Part shown: piece after piece, positions 1 to 11,446 of the stretch
Layout: the number at the start of each line of letters is the position of its first letter
Position numbering within the stretch: position 1 is the stretch's first letter
From: Narthecium ossifragum
Taxonomy: Eukaryota > Streptophyta > Magnoliopsida > Dioscoreales > Nartheciaceae
Direction of reading: 5' to 3'
Assembly: GCA_963920575.1 (NCBI GenBank)
Contig: OY986975.1
Coordinates: forward strand, 3,707,961-3,771,960
DNA length: 64,000 nucleotides
Position numbers and translations under genes: made by a program
The notes under the pieces: generated by a model
Databases searched by the model: none
What the model was told of the DNA's origin: nothing
Seen by the model: the letters and a program-made list of their open reading frames with translations, nothing else

Positions 1-670
1 AAATCTGGATCTACATGAGCCTTACAAAACCATAAGGTAAACTGATTCGCGCTCTTGATGAGCTTATGGTGTAGATTTTATGGTTCACAATATAAAGCTC
101 ATTTATATGATCAGTTATTACCTAATTGATAAGTAGTGTCCATTTGGCATATAAAAAAAATCCCCCTAGGTCCTGTATTGCAAACAAAATTGCAACAAGC
201 AAGTATTTCTACTTGTCAATTGGTTTGGTTAGTTTTCATCCTTTCTGCCCGCTCCTCTACTTTCTGCCTGGATGTGTGTGAACGTCAATCAGTTTGGAAA
301 GTCAGTATTCCGGCTATATATCTTCGTTTGCTCTGCAGACTTGTGAATATGATTTTCACATGAACGCCCTTGCTGTTGTGTGCTCCAGTGTTCAATTTGT
401 TCTGCAATCTCCCTACCTTTTCACGAATTGCATGCCCTCATATATAATGGTAGCTACTTGCTACATGTTAAACGGTTGCACCACTAGTGCAAGGCAAGTT
501 AATTAGCAAAAGTTTGAGGTTGGTTCCATTTTTGTGGCCTTCAAAGTTGTTCTTCATGGTCGACCCATATGATATAGGGAGGTCTCATTTTTGTTAGTTG
601 ATAATGCCAAAAATAGTATTGATTTTCCAGTGAATTGCATCTCTCATAGCGAGCTGTTTGAATATGATAG
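1..670 (+). other. Probable intron or upstream part of the PUB-domain gene
   Basis: No coding exon of the PUB-domain gene is recognisable here and the short open frames show no family signature. The AT-rich sequence is most easily read as intron. I see no transposon ends. Confidence 0.4.
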
Positions 671-1060
671 GATGACGATGCTAAAGTAAAACGAGCGTTC
701 CAAACGTTCCTAACATACTTGGGTAATGTTGCGAAGAACCCGGATGAGGAAAAATTCAGGAAGATCAAACTCAACAACCAAGCATTCCAGGTTATGATAC
801 ACAACTATCCTGAGTTCTAGAATTTGGATAACTTCTACTCTCTTGAATCATTCATAGTCGAACTCTTGTTTTCCTTCATCCAGGATAGAGTTGGTAGCTT
901 GCAAGGAGGCATTCAGTTTCTTGAGCTTTGCGGATTTGAGAAGAACGAAGGGGAGGAGGTCTTGTTCTTGCCAAGGGACAAGGTGGACATGGTGATCCTG
1001 AATTCAGCTGGGTCAGAGCTGAGTTCCGCCATAGCTAATCCCTTCTTTGGAGTTCTTTGA
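671..1060 (+). CDS. PUB-domain protein, C-terminal two exons (partial gene)
   Basis: Two exons encode the C-terminal end of a PUB (PNGase/UBA or UBX-associated) domain protein. The first (about 671-790) contains [19 protein letters not shown] and ends at a CAG|GT donor. The second starts after a CAG at 883, contains [13 protein letters not shown] and [15 protein letters not shown], and ends FFGVL-stop at 1058-1060. The reading frame is continuous across the intron 791-883. In the family the PUB domain binds the C-terminal tail of the AAA ATPase p97/CDC48. Ending right after the PUB domain resembles plant UBA+PUB proteins more than PUX2, which has a UBX domain downstream. Earlier exons lie in or before 1-670, where no further exon is convincing. 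The exon start at 671 is inferred from an in-frame stop just upstream and an AG at 669-670. It is tail-to-tail with the NEPRO-like gene. Confidence 0.8.
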
Positions 1061-1329
1061 GTTGTAGCACATCTCCTGACAAATTATAAACCCCAAATTT
1101 GAATGTGGGAAAATAACGATGAACCTCGAGAAGGAGAAAGAGTTCAAAATAGTGGAGAACTGATGCATCACTTGTGCTGCTGCTACAGTCTTGCTGAGCC
1201 CTACCTTTTTACTGGTCCCCTTGTATTTGTAGTTCATGGTTTACAGAAATCAAGAAATGGGAGTCAACCAAAAGCCAAGCTATATTTTGGCTTTTTTTCT
1301 TTTATTTATGAAAAATTGAGCTCAGGGTG

Positions 1330-1430
1330 AGTAAATATCAATATAAACCACAAATCCCTCGACGATTTGAACTGATGACCTCAGGCAGGAGGTTACAAGC
1401 CTTAACCGCTACACCACCACATTGGTGGTA
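1330..1430 (-). mobile_element. tRNA-derived SINE (head region)
   Basis: On the minus strand there is a perfect RNA polymerase III box A, TGGTGTAGCGG, at 1416-1406. A near-consensus box B, AGTTCAAATCG, lies at 1373-1363, about 32 bp downstream, which is normal tRNA-like spacing. The sequence does not fold as a functional tRNA and is followed by a non-tRNA body extending towards about 1262, so a SINE relic in the PUB-gene 3' flank is the best reading. The ends are not defined and no TSD was confirmed. Confidence 0.7.
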
Positions 1431-2439
1431 ATGTTTGCTTTTATTTGGTGTCTCGCAGCTAATCACATTTTATAGCATCTCGTCATACAATTGTAGGCAA
1501 GTATAAAGGCAATGCAAAATAGTAGTATGTTTCAGGTGAAGATAAAATGTGGATGAGTGGCTGCAATATGATGATACATTTATCTTCGATCATTTGGTAT
1601 AAAAGTTTGAGTTCAGACGATCATCGTTTCCAAACTTTTTGATTCATATTTAGGTGTCCAGGATTTGATTGCAGGGATTCTATGATGGTATTTCACAAAT
1701 AAAGACATCCTGCTCAAGGATCCACAGAGAACAAAATGACCCTTCAGTGCAAAATCATTAATCAAAAGGCAAGAGATATAAACTTGCAGACTAAAATGTC
1801 AAAACAAATTGATCTCCAGTAACTAGGTCAGATTGCTAGTGAAGGACTTCAATATTTTCTAAAAATTCACATTTCCTTGCCATTTCATCAAATTTGAAAC
1901 CAGATTACAGGCACTACACAAACAACATTCTGCATAATCCAAGAAGTAAAGAACTCATCAAAGTGCTTTGCAATTGACTTATTCAAAAGAGAATCCTTAG
2001 ATTGGTAATGAAGGAGTACTTAAATCTCTGAAAAGAATAAATATAGGAGATAGCAGTTGAACCAGAAGGAAGAAAGTGCAGACCATTCTATTGTTGCCAG
2101 GTTAAGATGAGAAAATTACAATGGTTGCAAGATGCTGTCATATGCTTTGTACAAGATGTAGTCAAAAACTCGTAAACAGATTAGACTATAAAGGCCCCAG
2201 AATTGGAAGCAAAACTGAGAGCCTCCTTGTTAGCAAGCTTCGGATCCAATCCATGATCAGTGATAATACAAGTCTATGACTCCATCCTCCGTAATACCAT
2301 CGAGAAACTTATCATGCTTGATGTGACTTTCTCCACTGCTCAAGTCCTCTAGATGTATGAATAATGTACTTCATGTCTGCTCCACGCAGTCTCAGAGTGT
2401 GGTTGATTATGGAAGTGTCTAACACTGAGGTGAATGCAG
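1431..2439. other. Intergenic spacer between two convergent genes
   Basis: AT-rich sequence between the PUB-gene 3' end and the NEPRO-like stop codon. It probably includes the 3' UTR of the latter. I see no further gene, repeat array or transposon end. Confidence 0.4.
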
Positions 2440-5400
2440 TCAAAAGAGACTCTTTTTCGTGATTCCAGCGGTCAACAAGTTCACAAAATCATCTATAGTT
2501 TCCAGGCCTTTTCCCGATGGAGATTCCAACCTTCTCTTCTTGCTTACCTCATTTTCACTCGTTTGGGAGGGGCTCAATTTTCTTATTGGAACAAAAGCCA
2601 CTTTCTTCTTTGACTCTCTTTCAAGTTCCAAAGGCCTAGATGAATAGGAAACTGAAACTACATGCGCATCTGAATCTCTTCCAGATTGGGACTTCATTGC
2701 ATGCAATTTTTGGCCAACAAGATGACTTCTGTCTTCAGAATCCTCAGTATTGACACTACCGGTTGCTGTCCTGGATTGCACTATGGCTGACCTACTGGCG
2801 TGTTGCGTATCAAGGGGAGTAGAATCTTTTATGGGGCAGTCTGTGGCAAGCTTCTTTGACCCGAGATTATGATGAGCATGTTGGACTGCAATGTAGATGA
2901 TGCCGTATCAGATAATCATATCCCAAATCTAATACAGTACTAATATTAAACCCACTAAAGAAAATCATATTTCTTAACCTGAAGACGAAAGAAGATGCAC
3001 AAATTAAGAATGACAGCTAAAGTGGAGAAGTATCTTCGAAAGATGGTGAATGTAAACAAAATTCATAATAGCAGGCATTCAGGACCTTTGGCCCAGATAG
3101 TGAGTAAATGAAGTACAGAAACATTGTCAACAAAATTGAGACATTTATCCAAAAAGCCAGCTACCAGATGCTCCTTGAAAACGAAAGAAACAGAGTTAGG
3201 ACCTGCTGGTAGAAGAGAATAGCCTTAGAGTTAGAGTGAAGCTTCAGCTTCTTGAGAAACAAATATGGCATAGCCATACTTGGGGCAAAAACATACATCC
3301 CTTAACTTATATTTCCCTGTTTAGATGCTTCGAACAAAGTCAAATAATGTATTACTTGGAGATTGATGATAAGTCCAAGTTGGTGGTCTATAAGGTCAAG
3401 TTCACATTTATGCAAAAACAATCAATAGTAGCAAGAGAAATGAGTTTGAGCCCTTGTCCTACATAACCTGTTATCTTTTGTTTAAACCAAAAGTTGAATT
3501 ACATGTCCCACATACTGATTTCTCCCAAAGCATAAACCATGAGTGCATAAAAAGTGACAGGAAATAGAGGTACAAAAAACTCACCTTCATCAAAAAGCTC
3601 TATAGTTTCATATTGAATAGGTGTTTCCAAAGGAAGAGCCTTTTCATCTGTATCTTGCATTATTGTGTCAGTTTTCTCTCTCCTCTCAAGCAGCACAAAC
3701 TTATCTTTTTCCCAGGTGCATTCTAAAACAAGAATATCAGCAGTTGAGGGAGTTGAGGGATAGTACTCCCTGAATGCCTGCACTAGCAACAAGACATGAA
3801 AACAAGATCTAAGGAAAAATAAAATATACACAAAACAGATGCAGACGTCTTTCCTTGAGATTGAAGAAAGTAAGGACGAAGTTATCGTTCATAGAGAGAA
3901 ACCTCAACTCCAGCAGGACAAAGCTTTACAGAATGCTTCTTTTCGGATATAGGTGAGACCTTGTTGAAAACGTAAACTACATCAAGTAAAACCTGTTTAA
4001 AGTAAAAAAGGAGCACTCAAGGGAGTTAGAAATAATTACATGATAAATCTCCCCGAGATTGAGAATAACATGATTTGTGGTTTACAACACATCAAGAAAG
4101 ATGTATCTATTACAGAGTTTTATCTTGTAAGAAGATCACGAGTAGCTTAGTGAATATTTAAATAGGATAGATTTCCAAAAGTTCAGTTCCATCTCCAAAT
4201 TATAGAAGGAAATATATAGCAGACAATTGGTATGAAATAGTTCTTGCCTTTTCATTCGATGAGAATTGGCAGTTGTCAGACAAACAGAAATCAAATAGGC
4301 TAGTTGCATGTCTAGATTCCAGAAATATCCATCATCCATGTCAACTGGAGGACAAGATCTTCAGTTTTGAAGTCATTCCATAGTAAAGGTGCCAATTTTG
4401 ATACAAGTTAAACAAACATGAAACAACTATATGAAAATAGCCATCTAGAAAATTAAATAAGAAACATGGAATAAAAAAATAAACTCCAATTCTAAGTTCC
4501 AATATCCACCAAATGCTCCTTTCATGCTAGAAAATTAAATAAGAAACTTTAGATCATCACTTCTCTATCAAATAAACAGAACCATCTAGAATAAGTATTA
4601 AGCTGTTATCCAATTTTTCAGCAGAAATAGTTATCAAACAAATCTTAATAAACAGGGTATTACTTCAAAATGATTTCAAGAATTGTCCACAAAACTGCTA
4701 ACTTGCACAACTTTTATAGATGACTGCTGGTTTAGTAAGACAATATACATTAGAAAAGCAGGAACAGAAATTTGTTAAAGAATGCTTACTTGTTGAACTA
4801 GAACTCGAAGGCGTGCAATCAAAGCCAATACCATCACAGAAAAACCTATGAAAAATGACTTAGCAAGGAGGAAAGATATCTGACTATCATAATGTAAAGG
4901 AAAATGTCTACAACACTCAAATTAGGGAGATTTTGCACACAAGCGTGTTAGATTTCCTATCAGGTTGCTTCTCCAACTCAGCACTTAAAGTTTAACCTTA
5001 CAAATGAAGTATGATATGGTGTCGTTAATATTCCTCAATCATCAATGAACACTTGAAATTAAATACGAGTCAAATGCTGAAAATTTCAGATGCACAATCA
5101 CTGGAACCATGGTTTTAGCTCAGCCGAAAACGATCCATTTTTCCATCCATGTGCTCAAAACTCTACAAGGTTTCAGGTTTCAACTAGTTTCAGCAAGTTT
5201 CGAGCAAAACATATCAAAACTGGTTTCCACTGTAAAGAAACTGGTGATTCAACCAAAGCTTCATCTATTGAAAACCCTAAAACCGAGAAAATTAGTCAAT
5301 AAGATGAAATTAGCTATTTCCCCAGACACTGATACACCTTGATGAGTTTTCAACAATTGCAAAAAGCAATACTCTATGAAATAAGATGAAATTAGATAAT

Positions 5401-7052
5401 CATCCAGAAAATTAGGATACGTTGCTGCCTTTATCATTGGCTCGGTCATCTGCACAGCAAGGAAATAGTATCAGCCATACTGCACAAAAACGTTTCAAAA
5501 AGACTGAAGGAACTGTATCAATTTTCAAGAAAAGAGTGTAAGAGTGACTTCTACTACTACTCTACTAAAACGAAAATGCAAAAAATGTGACTTTTCTCTA
5601 CAGACTCCACAGATCCTAAGTATCTTCTAGTGAGTAAAAATGAGACGCTTATAGTTTGAAATTTCAAGTGTTGGATCAAACTAAAAGAACAAAAAAAAGT
5701 ACCAAAGCAAGAGGATTGACAACAAGTTTTTCTTCATTTTTTTCCCTATCATTTCATCCATGTGAATTTCCTTGAACTCAACATAAAGCATCTCGTAACA
5801 TATACAAGGCAAGTTTCGATCCAGACAACAACTTGCACGTAAACTAGGAAACCTGTGCAAACACTTGGACCATTAACAAAAGGAAATATTACACATGTAG
5901 CTTGGATAAAAGAAAAATCAGCCTACTGATGATTAAAACCAAGTTAACTTGTTAGTTATTTTCCCTACATCGCATTTCAGGTCTATCGAACGAATTAAGA
6001 TATACAACAACACTTCTTATAGTGTTATAATTACTGAGTTCATGGCTTTAGCTTGATCATAAAGTAAAAATTCCTAAATTCCTAACAAAATCAAGAATTA
6101 CAACCTGGCAAGAATCCAAGGGGTAGAAGCACAATGACATGCAACACAAAAACTACATTTACAATATCTACAAGAACTATCATCATTCAAACCAGCTTGC
6201 TTAAGAGAAGATCATCACACCCTAAAGGAATGGCTACTCCTTTAGGATATCTAAAGGCATTCATGACGTTGAGGGTTGAGACCTAGGGTCGAATCCACAT
6301 CCAGCGAATTTCCTAGTTATGGGTCATACGCTATCTCCTACGGAGTGACCCTTGCATTGGTGTTAATTTACATTTCTACTTCACTATACCAATGATGAGA
6401 ATAGATGCATTCTAGGTATGCTTGCGAAGCAATATTCCATTGGCACACATAGTCATATTTCACTAAATAAATAAGTTGGAACCACAACAAATTTGGAGAA
6501 TATCACACCTGTGATAGTAAACGTGCAATTCCCAAGAGCCGTTCCTTGTAATTGTACTTCCCACCGGGATACTTTTTCTTAAGTCTACAAAACCAAAGAA
6601 CTTACTGAAAATCTATAAGACGCATCTTGGTCACGAACCCTACAACCATCATTGTGAACATGTATACAAAAAACATTACCTTTTAGAAATATGCGCCTTC
6701 TCAGCAGGTTTCCTACCTTCGATGATCGGAAACACAGTATTCAAGAGCTCCCCAAGCCCCGCGGACTCCAGGAGCCTCACATCCCTCCTCACCTGCAACT
6801 CCAAATCGAACTTCATAGAAACATCGACTGATTGACATATAAACTAAACTTAAAAGAAAAAAATCGAACAATATAGAAGAAATCGATGCAATTTGTGACC
6901 TTCAGGAGGGCTTGGAAGTAGGGGCTATGGCGGTGCTGGTTCTTGTTCTTGTAGACGACCCTGTCAAGTACTGCGGACTCATCATGGAGCTGGCCGAGGA
7001 GTGACCTCATCCGGGCCTCGACATCATTGCATTCCAATCCCATCAGCGTCAT
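2440..7052 (-). CDS. NEPRO_N (DUF4477) nucleolar-type protein, complete 8-exon gene
   Basis: Eight exons join in frame into 1194 nt (397 residues plus stop): 7052-6900, 6792-6680, 6584-6509, 5449-5421, 4883-4790, 3992-3903, 3777-3585 and 2885-2440. All junctions I read are GT-AG. The protein matches the plant relatives of human NEPRO: RVVYKNKNQHRHSPYFQALLK in exon 1, a GGKYNYKERLLG-like segment in exon 3, MTEPMIKAA in exon 4, SVMVLALIARLRVLVQQ in exon 5, FREYYPS in exon 7, and a basic C-terminus. Animal NEPRO is nucleolar and linked to RNase MRP RNA and rRNA processing; a similar role here is inference. The start is the ATG that opens exon 1. Upstream homology to the other copies stops about 20 bp before the ATG (7071), so the ancestral promoter is missing. 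The short exon 4 (29 nt) and its acceptor are the least certain. Confidence 0.85.
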
Positions 7053-7071
7053 CGTTCATCGAGGGGCGGGG

Positions 7072-9217
7072 GAAAAGTTCAAAAGAGAAATCTCTCTTAA
7101 TCTGAAATGAGAGAAAAAATAGTTAATAAAAATGAATGACCACAAAGTAGATCATTTTATTGAAAGCATCCATAGAAACTGTGATAAGTCAGTAGATGAA
7201 AATATGACCCTCATCTGTGAACCTGACTGATTCACTATAGAGATAAATGCTGCAGTATTGTAATGCCCAAGCCCATCATGCATGGTATCCAAAATCTCAT
7301 TGATTACTCATGTATCTCATCTGAGTAAGCACATTGTGTGACATCTCTATTAAGTTTCGAAGATAGCCTGGTGTCTGTCAAAGAGTGGATCATTTAAAGG
7401 ACCAGATAGCAGCACCAAGCGTAAATATGGATTATAAACATGATAGTTTTGCGTGTGAAATCCCGAACAATTCTCGGGTCAGAATTCTCCACCTATGGTA
7501 TTCAGTTTTGCTCAAATAACTTCAACTTCACAAACAATGTAGAGAATGAAGTAGACCAAAACGCATAATTTTCACACAGCAAAGAAAAAATAACAAGACT
7601 CGCACCTGGCTTGACTGACTGAAGACCAGATGTAACACAAGCCAAGTTCTCAAAACCTGCTTTCTCAACTTATTAGCCGCAGCTGTGGACCTTTACTATC
7701 AAACAAGCAAAAATATTGTTAAGTAGGATATATTTAACTAACGGTGCCTTCGAATGCTTGCATGGCTTTTTCTCAAGAACATTTCATCCAAAACATTTTG
7801 CTACTAAAAAAGATTTATATGAAGAATGAGAAATTGATATAATAGTTTATGCTCTGCTAATGCAGGCTAAAGATCTGACGAGAGCTACAAAATGTCTACA
7901 ATTATGCTAATTCTAGAACATCAGATGGAAGATGCCACTACTACCATGCTTAACCAGGAGACCATTAACCTTTTAAACCCTCTTGGCAGACAAGCAGTAT
8001 TTTATTGTCAGGAGAGAACATGTCTTTTACTGATTAAACAAAATCAGAGTTGGATTTTGTAAACGGAAGCCCAAAGAACAATCCGGAGAAGTTGGTATAC
8101 ACAGCTCTCGGAAAGGCCAGCCTTGGATCGGGTAATTGAGACACTTATTAATGGTGGTGGATCAAGTAATGTAGAGGCTTAATGAGACTTAATCGTGGTG
8201 GATCAAATAATGGAGAGAGGTGAACGGTATATAAGTACGAAAAGACTAAACGGTCCTCGACACTATAGCAAGCAATATTGGACTGAAGAGGCTATTTTTT
8301 GGGAAGCTAAATATGGAAATTATGGTAGTGGGAGGCAAAGAACAAATATTGCATAGTGCAAGCATCTTGAATGAGAAAGTCGCACCATTACCATGCGAGT
8401 TGCATAAATGCGTCCAACATCAATGTCAACAGGTGACATATGGAGAAAATGAGTGGAGAATGAAAGTTGTAATAATGAATTAAGAACAGGCCAAGCAACT
8501 ATCAGCCTTCCTACAATTTAAGTAGCAGAATAACATCTCTATGCTGAAAAGCTCCTTTCGAAAGTCACTTGTAAGCACCATGAAACAGATGCATCGCTGC
8601 AGGTAAAGAGAGCTATCGCCCTTAAAACCAAGTACTGCCAATATGAACAGCCACAACCCATAGCTGCCTTGCTACTATGATAATCCTTCCTTGGCATCGC
8701 TCATTGCTTCTACAGAAAGAAGTTCATGCCCAGTGCATAAAAACATTTAAGCTCCCTATCAAAACATGTTTTCTAAATCAACTTTCTTTTGATTAAAGCA
8801 AACAATATGCTCACACATTGGTCACTTTTCCTTACAATCACTAATAGATCAAGTCATCTTGTACTCAAGCTCATCCATTATTCCAACTTTCTTTTGATTA
8901 AAGCAAACAATATGCTCACACATTGGTCACTTACTCAAGCTCATCCATTATTCCAACTTTGAACAAAGCCCCATAATTATGAACTCTCTGCTCCAACATA
9001 GTTGTGAAGGGCATCATTGTGGTTTTGCATTTCAGATTATGCAATTGGAAATGACCGCAGAAATTAAGCCATATATTATGCACATTAGCAAAACCAAATA
9101 TTTTAAGATCATGCGTAAGCACAGACACGGATGACATCTTGACCAAATAGCAACATTTTCATCCTTTGAATGCAAACTTGCAGATAAAAACGTACTATAT
9201 CAACTCGAATTGCATAC
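7072..9217. other. Non-coding stretch upstream of the intact NEPRO-like gene
   Basis: No exon is recognisable. The sequence is unrelated to the shared promoter region found upstream of the other NEPRO-like copies. It would contain any intron and last exon of the eS24 relic, but I find no match to the usual eS24 C-terminal exon. Confidence 0.4.
8779..8962. repeat. Interleaved short direct duplications
   Basis: A block of about 48 bp beginning CAACTTTCTTTTGATTAAAG occurs at about 8779 and again at about 8885. A second block (ACTCAAGCTCATCCATTATT) occurs at about 8860 and about 8933. The two repeats overlap in phase, consistent with a local tandem duplication of about 105 bp followed by a small deletion. 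Confidence 0.75.
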
Positions 9218-9710
9218 CCTGATAAGCAGGTACTTGGGTTCGAACTTCTTAGCACTCTCCACGGAGTCGTAGATCAAGCCAAACCCAGTGGACTTCCCAC
9301 CGCCAAAGTGTGTCCGAAACTTGAACACGAAGATGGAGTTCGGGTCCCTCACCTCGTATAACTTCGCAAGCTTGTCCTTCAAATCCGCCTTCAAAAACCA
9401 ACCAATCACCAGCATGAGAAGCGCATGTACCTCGTAAGATTCTATGAAAAACACAAGCTCTCCGCGATAGAAATTTTATAACTTGGAGACGTTCGCCCTC
9501 CGAGGATGCAGCACATCGATGACCTACGAACAGACGAATGAAACGAGCAAGCAAAGAAAGTTAGGGTTTTGCACCGAGGAATTAAGAGATGGAAAAAGAT
9601 TTTGAAGGGTTTTGGGGGAACTGACGATTTGCTTGCGGGAGAGGAGGCGGTTTGTCATGAACTTGCGGGTTCGTATGGTCACCGACGGCGCCTGCTTCTG
9701 GTCCAAGATC
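9218..9710 (-). pseudogene. 40S ribosomal protein eS24 (RPS24) pseudogene
   Basis: Three exon-like pieces match eS24: 9710-9626 (SVTIRTRKFMTNRLLSRKQI), 9523-9482 (VIDVLHPRRANVSK) and 9388-9218 ([36 protein letters not shown]). The start codon is absent: the position expected to be ATG reads ATC, and no upstream in-frame ATG exists. The donor after the second piece lacks the G of GT, so the reading frame cannot be restored with canonical sites. The last family exon, after YRLIR-type sequence, was not found. eS24 is a small-subunit protein, but this locus looks non-functional. The intron-like spacing argues against a processed retrocopy. It lies in the segment replacing the NEPRO-like promoter. 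Confidence 0.75.
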
Positions 9711-10130
9711 GTTCCCGGAGTTGGAGACGACGAGACGGACAGCGGTAGCGGCCGCGCGGACAAGGGGAGTCGAGGAGAGTGAACCCTAATAAGACGCTCT
9801 TCCACTCTATCGCATGCGCTTTATGTGATACAAGGTCGCTGCCGGATAATTTTCCTTAATCGATGATGAGCGGAGGGGGTGGCCGATTGCTCTCCCAGTA
9901 AAGAAGCGGAAGAGGGCACCGTCTCCATCTTTTAGTCGAGGAGCGGAAGGGACGGCATGAGGATCGATAAGTCCTAATGTTACGAGAAAACCCTTTGAGA
10001 GTTGAGACTGATGAATGAGAATTACGGTGGCCATGTAATTTGAGAAAATAAAAAAGGGTATTTACGCAAATGAAAGAAGACATGCATCCGACGAAAATTT
10101 TCGGCCACTCTCTCTTTTATGATAGAGATA
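9711..10130. other. Upstream flank of the eS24 relic, no gene seen
   Basis: GC-rich then AT-rich sequence, probably the old 5' UTR and promoter of the eS24 relic. The NEPRO-like copy 2 homology starts at about 10131. Confidence 0.4.
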
Positions 10131-11446
10131 GATAATTACCGAGTTCATGGCTTTAGCTTATCATCATTCAAATCAGCTTCCTTAAGAGAAGATCATCACA
10201 CCCTAAACGAACGGCTACACCTTTAGGATATCCACCGGCATGCACCCATGACCTTGAGGGTTGAGACCTAGGGTCGAATTCACATCCAGCGAATTTCCCA
10301 GTTATGGGTCATATGCTATCTCCTAAGGAGTGACCCTTGCAGTGGTGTTAATTTACATTTCTACTTCAATATACCAATGATGAGAATAGATGCATTCTAG
10401 GTATGCTTGCGAAGCAATATTCCATTGGCACACATAGTCATATTTCACTAAATAAATAAGCTGGAACCACAACAAATTTGGAGAATATCACACCTGTGAT
10501 AGTAAACGTGCAATTCCCAAGAGCCGTTCCTTGTAATTGTATTTCCCACCGGGATACTTTTTCTTAAGTCTACAAAACCAAAGAACTTATTGAAAATCTA
10601 TAAGACGCATCTTGGTCACGAACCCTACAACCATCATTGTGAACATGTATACAAAAAACATTACCTTTTAGAAATATGCGCCTTCTCAGCAGGTTTCCTA
10701 CCTTCGATGATCGGAAACACAGTATTCAAGAGCTCCCCAAGCCCCGCGGACTCCAGGAGCCTCACATCCCTCCTCACCTGCAACTCCAAATCGAACTTCA
10801 TAGAAACATCGACTGATTGACATATAAACTAAACTTAAAAGGAAAAAATCGAACAATATAGAAGAAATCGATGCAATTTGTGACCTTCAGGAGGGCTTGG
10901 AAGTAGGGGCTATGGTGGTGCTGGTTCTTGTTCTTGTAGACGACCCTGTCAAGTACTGCGGACTCATCATGGAGCTGGCCGAGGAATGACCTCATCCGGG
11001 CCTCGACATCATTGCATTCCAATCCCATCAGCGTCATCGTTCCTCGAGGGGCGGGGGAAGAGAGAGAGAGAGAGAGAGCTCGGGAGGAGGCGGTGGCGTG
11101 GGCTTGTGGAGCGGCGCTAGGGTTGCAGCGGCGAGCTCGGTTTCGATTTATTAGTCCACGGGAAATTGGTCTTTAGTCCCTTTTGGTGCAAACTATTAGC
11201 CAACAAGTCCATAGTTAAAATTGATGTCAACGAAATATTTTAATAACATTTTTTAAAAATAGTATTATTTTAAAAAATTCCAATTGTAATTCGGTAGCGG
11301 GCGCGAAATCTATGCCCGATTAATCGGCGCTTCGGATCACCGAGGAGGGCAGCAGCGAAAAAATCACGGGGAGAGCTCGAACTCGTGCGGTTCGCAACGA
11401 GAAGGAGAGGTCCCTCGCGCTTCTCTCGACCTCCCGCCCTTTCAAG
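10131..11446 (-). pseudogene. NEPRO-like 5' fragment, copy 2 (exons 1-3 plus upstream region)
   Basis: Near-identical to the 5' part of the intact gene. Exon 1 is 11037-10885 (start MTLMGLECNDVEARMRSFLG, with L-to-F and R-to-H changes), exon 2 is 10777-10665 and exon 3 is 10569-10494. The later exons are absent. Unlike the intact gene it keeps the upstream region (11041-11446), with a GA run, the 5' UTR and the conserved block also found at 60,223-60,475, but with about 120 bp missing near 11148. It joins copy 3 directly after the motif CGCCCTTTCAAGTC. It could express at most a truncated N-terminal peptide. Confidence 0.85.

Noticed and set aside
1361..1416. Functional tRNA gene
   Set aside because: Only the A and B boxes match. 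No complete cloverleaf is evident, and a non-tRNA body follows, so a SINE fits better.
6509..7052. Reading each NEPRO-like exon 1 as a separate small protein gene
   Set aside because: The exons end at conserved donor sites and, in the complete gene, join further exons. The small frames simply run into intron 1.
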